From Entomortierella parvispora (lineage: Eukaryota; Mortierellomycota; Mortierellomycetes; Mortierellales; Mortierellaceae), in assembly GCA_963573315.1 (NCBI GenBank), contig OY752152.1, positions 186,001 through 250,000 on the forward strand: 64,000 nucleotides of DNA, written 5' to 3'. Of this stretch, positions 63,343 through 64,000 are shown piece by piece. Within the stretch, counting starts at the first letter, position 1; the number at the start of each line of letters is the position of its first letter. The notes under the pieces were generated by a model, which saw only the letters and a list, made by a program, of their open reading frames with translations, had not been told where the DNA came from and made no database searches. A program made the translations under genes and the position numbers.

Positions 63343-63492
63343 TGTTGCGGATCGCTACTTTTGAGTTGACGAGGATTCTTGATCAGGTGACTGACGCCAG
63401 ATTATAATTTGGCGTCACGACCGTTGCAATAAAGAAACCTTCTTCCTTCCCGTCATCATCTGGCCTACCATTGACTTGACCTGACCTGAACA
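63343..63492 (+). repeat. Probable 5' LTR of a further gypsy element
   Basis: 150 bp, TGTTGCGGAT...CCTGAACA with inverted termini TGTT/AACA and an AATAAA at about 63429. It is followed by TTTTTTTGACG, like the T7 after the element E LTR. The partner LTR is beyond the window, so the boundaries are inferred. Confidence 0.6.
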
Positions 63493-63647
63493 TTTTTTTG
63501 ACGTATCAGAAGAACCAACATCACCGTTGTTTCCGACGAATCAATGGACCCAATTTGAACTCCATTCCACTCCATTCGACTCCATTTCACTTCATTCAAC
63601 CTCTTTTTTTCTCGCCATTTCACGCGAACCTTCCCTGACATTCCAAT

Positions 63648-64000
63648 ATGTCCTCTATGAATGAAGAACTCAACCCATCCATACTCCAAGAGACAGATGA
63701 CGACATCGACATCGACATCGACATCGACATGGCTGTGCCACCCGAGCCATCTGCGCAACAACTTGAACCCAAGAAAGTTTCCCTGGATGACTACAAACGC
63801 TACCAAGAACTATTCGTCCCCAAGTTGTTGTCTGAAGACGACATGCGCAAGGCGAAACAACAAGTACAGAACGCACTTCATGCCAACGACCAAGATGATG
63901 TGATGGACGAAGAACACACCATTGAAGGCACTCTGCAACTGTTGAAGACCAATCTAGAAGTAGCTCGAGCTGGAGTTGAGAAGCTTTTACATGAAGGTGC
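63648..64000 (+). CDS. Gag N-terminus of a further gypsy element (partial)
   Basis: Open from the ATG at 63648 to the window end, 117 residues: MSSMNEELNPSILQET, a (ATCGAC)n-encoded DIDIDIDID run, then KKVSLDDYKRYQELFVPKLL and a helical EGTLQLLKTNLEVARAGVEK. It sits 155 bp after the inferred LTR, as gag should. Resembles the acidic, helical N-terminus of the element E Gag. Confidence 0.65.
   Translation, partial: MSSMNEELNPSILQETDDDIDIDIDIDMAVPPEPSAQQLEPKKVSLDDYKRYQELFVPKLLSEDDMRKAKQQVQNALHANDQDDVMDEEHTIEGTLQLLKTNLEVARAGVEKLLHEG

Overview
The window is nuclear DNA of a filamentous early-diverging fungus, most likely Mucoromycota and plausibly a Mortierella-like species. This is inferred from short GT-AG introns, conserved fungal housekeeping genes, many Ty3/gypsy chromoviruses and a eukaryotic tRNA-Asn; no species marker is present. 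It splits into a conventional gene block (1-17.8 kb) and a block of nested mobile DNA (19.7-64 kb).

Gene block: a 1,256-aa serine-rich protein with a CUE-like C-terminus (476-4520, -); a foldback element with ~350-bp inverted arms (4866-5737); tRNA-Asn(GTT) (5801-5874, -); an Osh4/Kes1-type oxysterol-binding protein in six exons (6135-7680, -); divergently from it the mitochondrial arginine-specific carbamoyl-phosphate synthase large chain (8589-12544, +); a CHY/CTCHY/RING ubiquitin ligase of the RCHY1/Pirh2 type (13410-15444, +); and a PWWP protein with an IBD-like helical domain, resembling LEDGF/HRP2 (15597-17790, +). Exon joins were read by eye and keep frame throughout. 17.8-19.7 kb is degraded sequence with one weak gene remnant.

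Mobile block: five LTR families are mostly nested. C (452-bp LTRs) is a full minus-strand chromovirus at 22961-28965. B (1,043-bp LTRs, 4-bp target duplication) is a full plus-strand element at 34647-43159, inserted 8 bp inside a solo C LTR. D (342-bp LTRs) spans 48510-61339 and is broken by a full-length E element (49605-55726, LTRs identical by eye, duplication GATAT) and by a solo B LTR (55875-56879). Solo D and B LTRs lie at 19668 and 21998. Fragments of at least four more gypsy elements occupy 47.5-48.5 kb and 61.3-64 kb; the last begins a new element running off the end.

Between the retroelements (20010-22960, 28966-34638, 43608-47356) lies a different kind of DNA: intronless, A+T-rich, tightly packed genes with the palindrome TTTTTAAAAA at gene borders. 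It encodes a ~500-aa replication-initiator-like protein convergent with a DDE (Harbinger/IS5-like) transposase (two paired copies plus a third transposase), several small zinc-finger/coiled-coil proteins and a Pif1-type helicase scrap. All large genes are frameshifted or interrupted. It looks like decayed copies of a multi-gene DNA element or endogenous DNA virus, and is the best candidate here for something undescribed. A 5-bp target repeat and a restored reading frame show that 28966-34638 was inverted by recombination between C LTRs.
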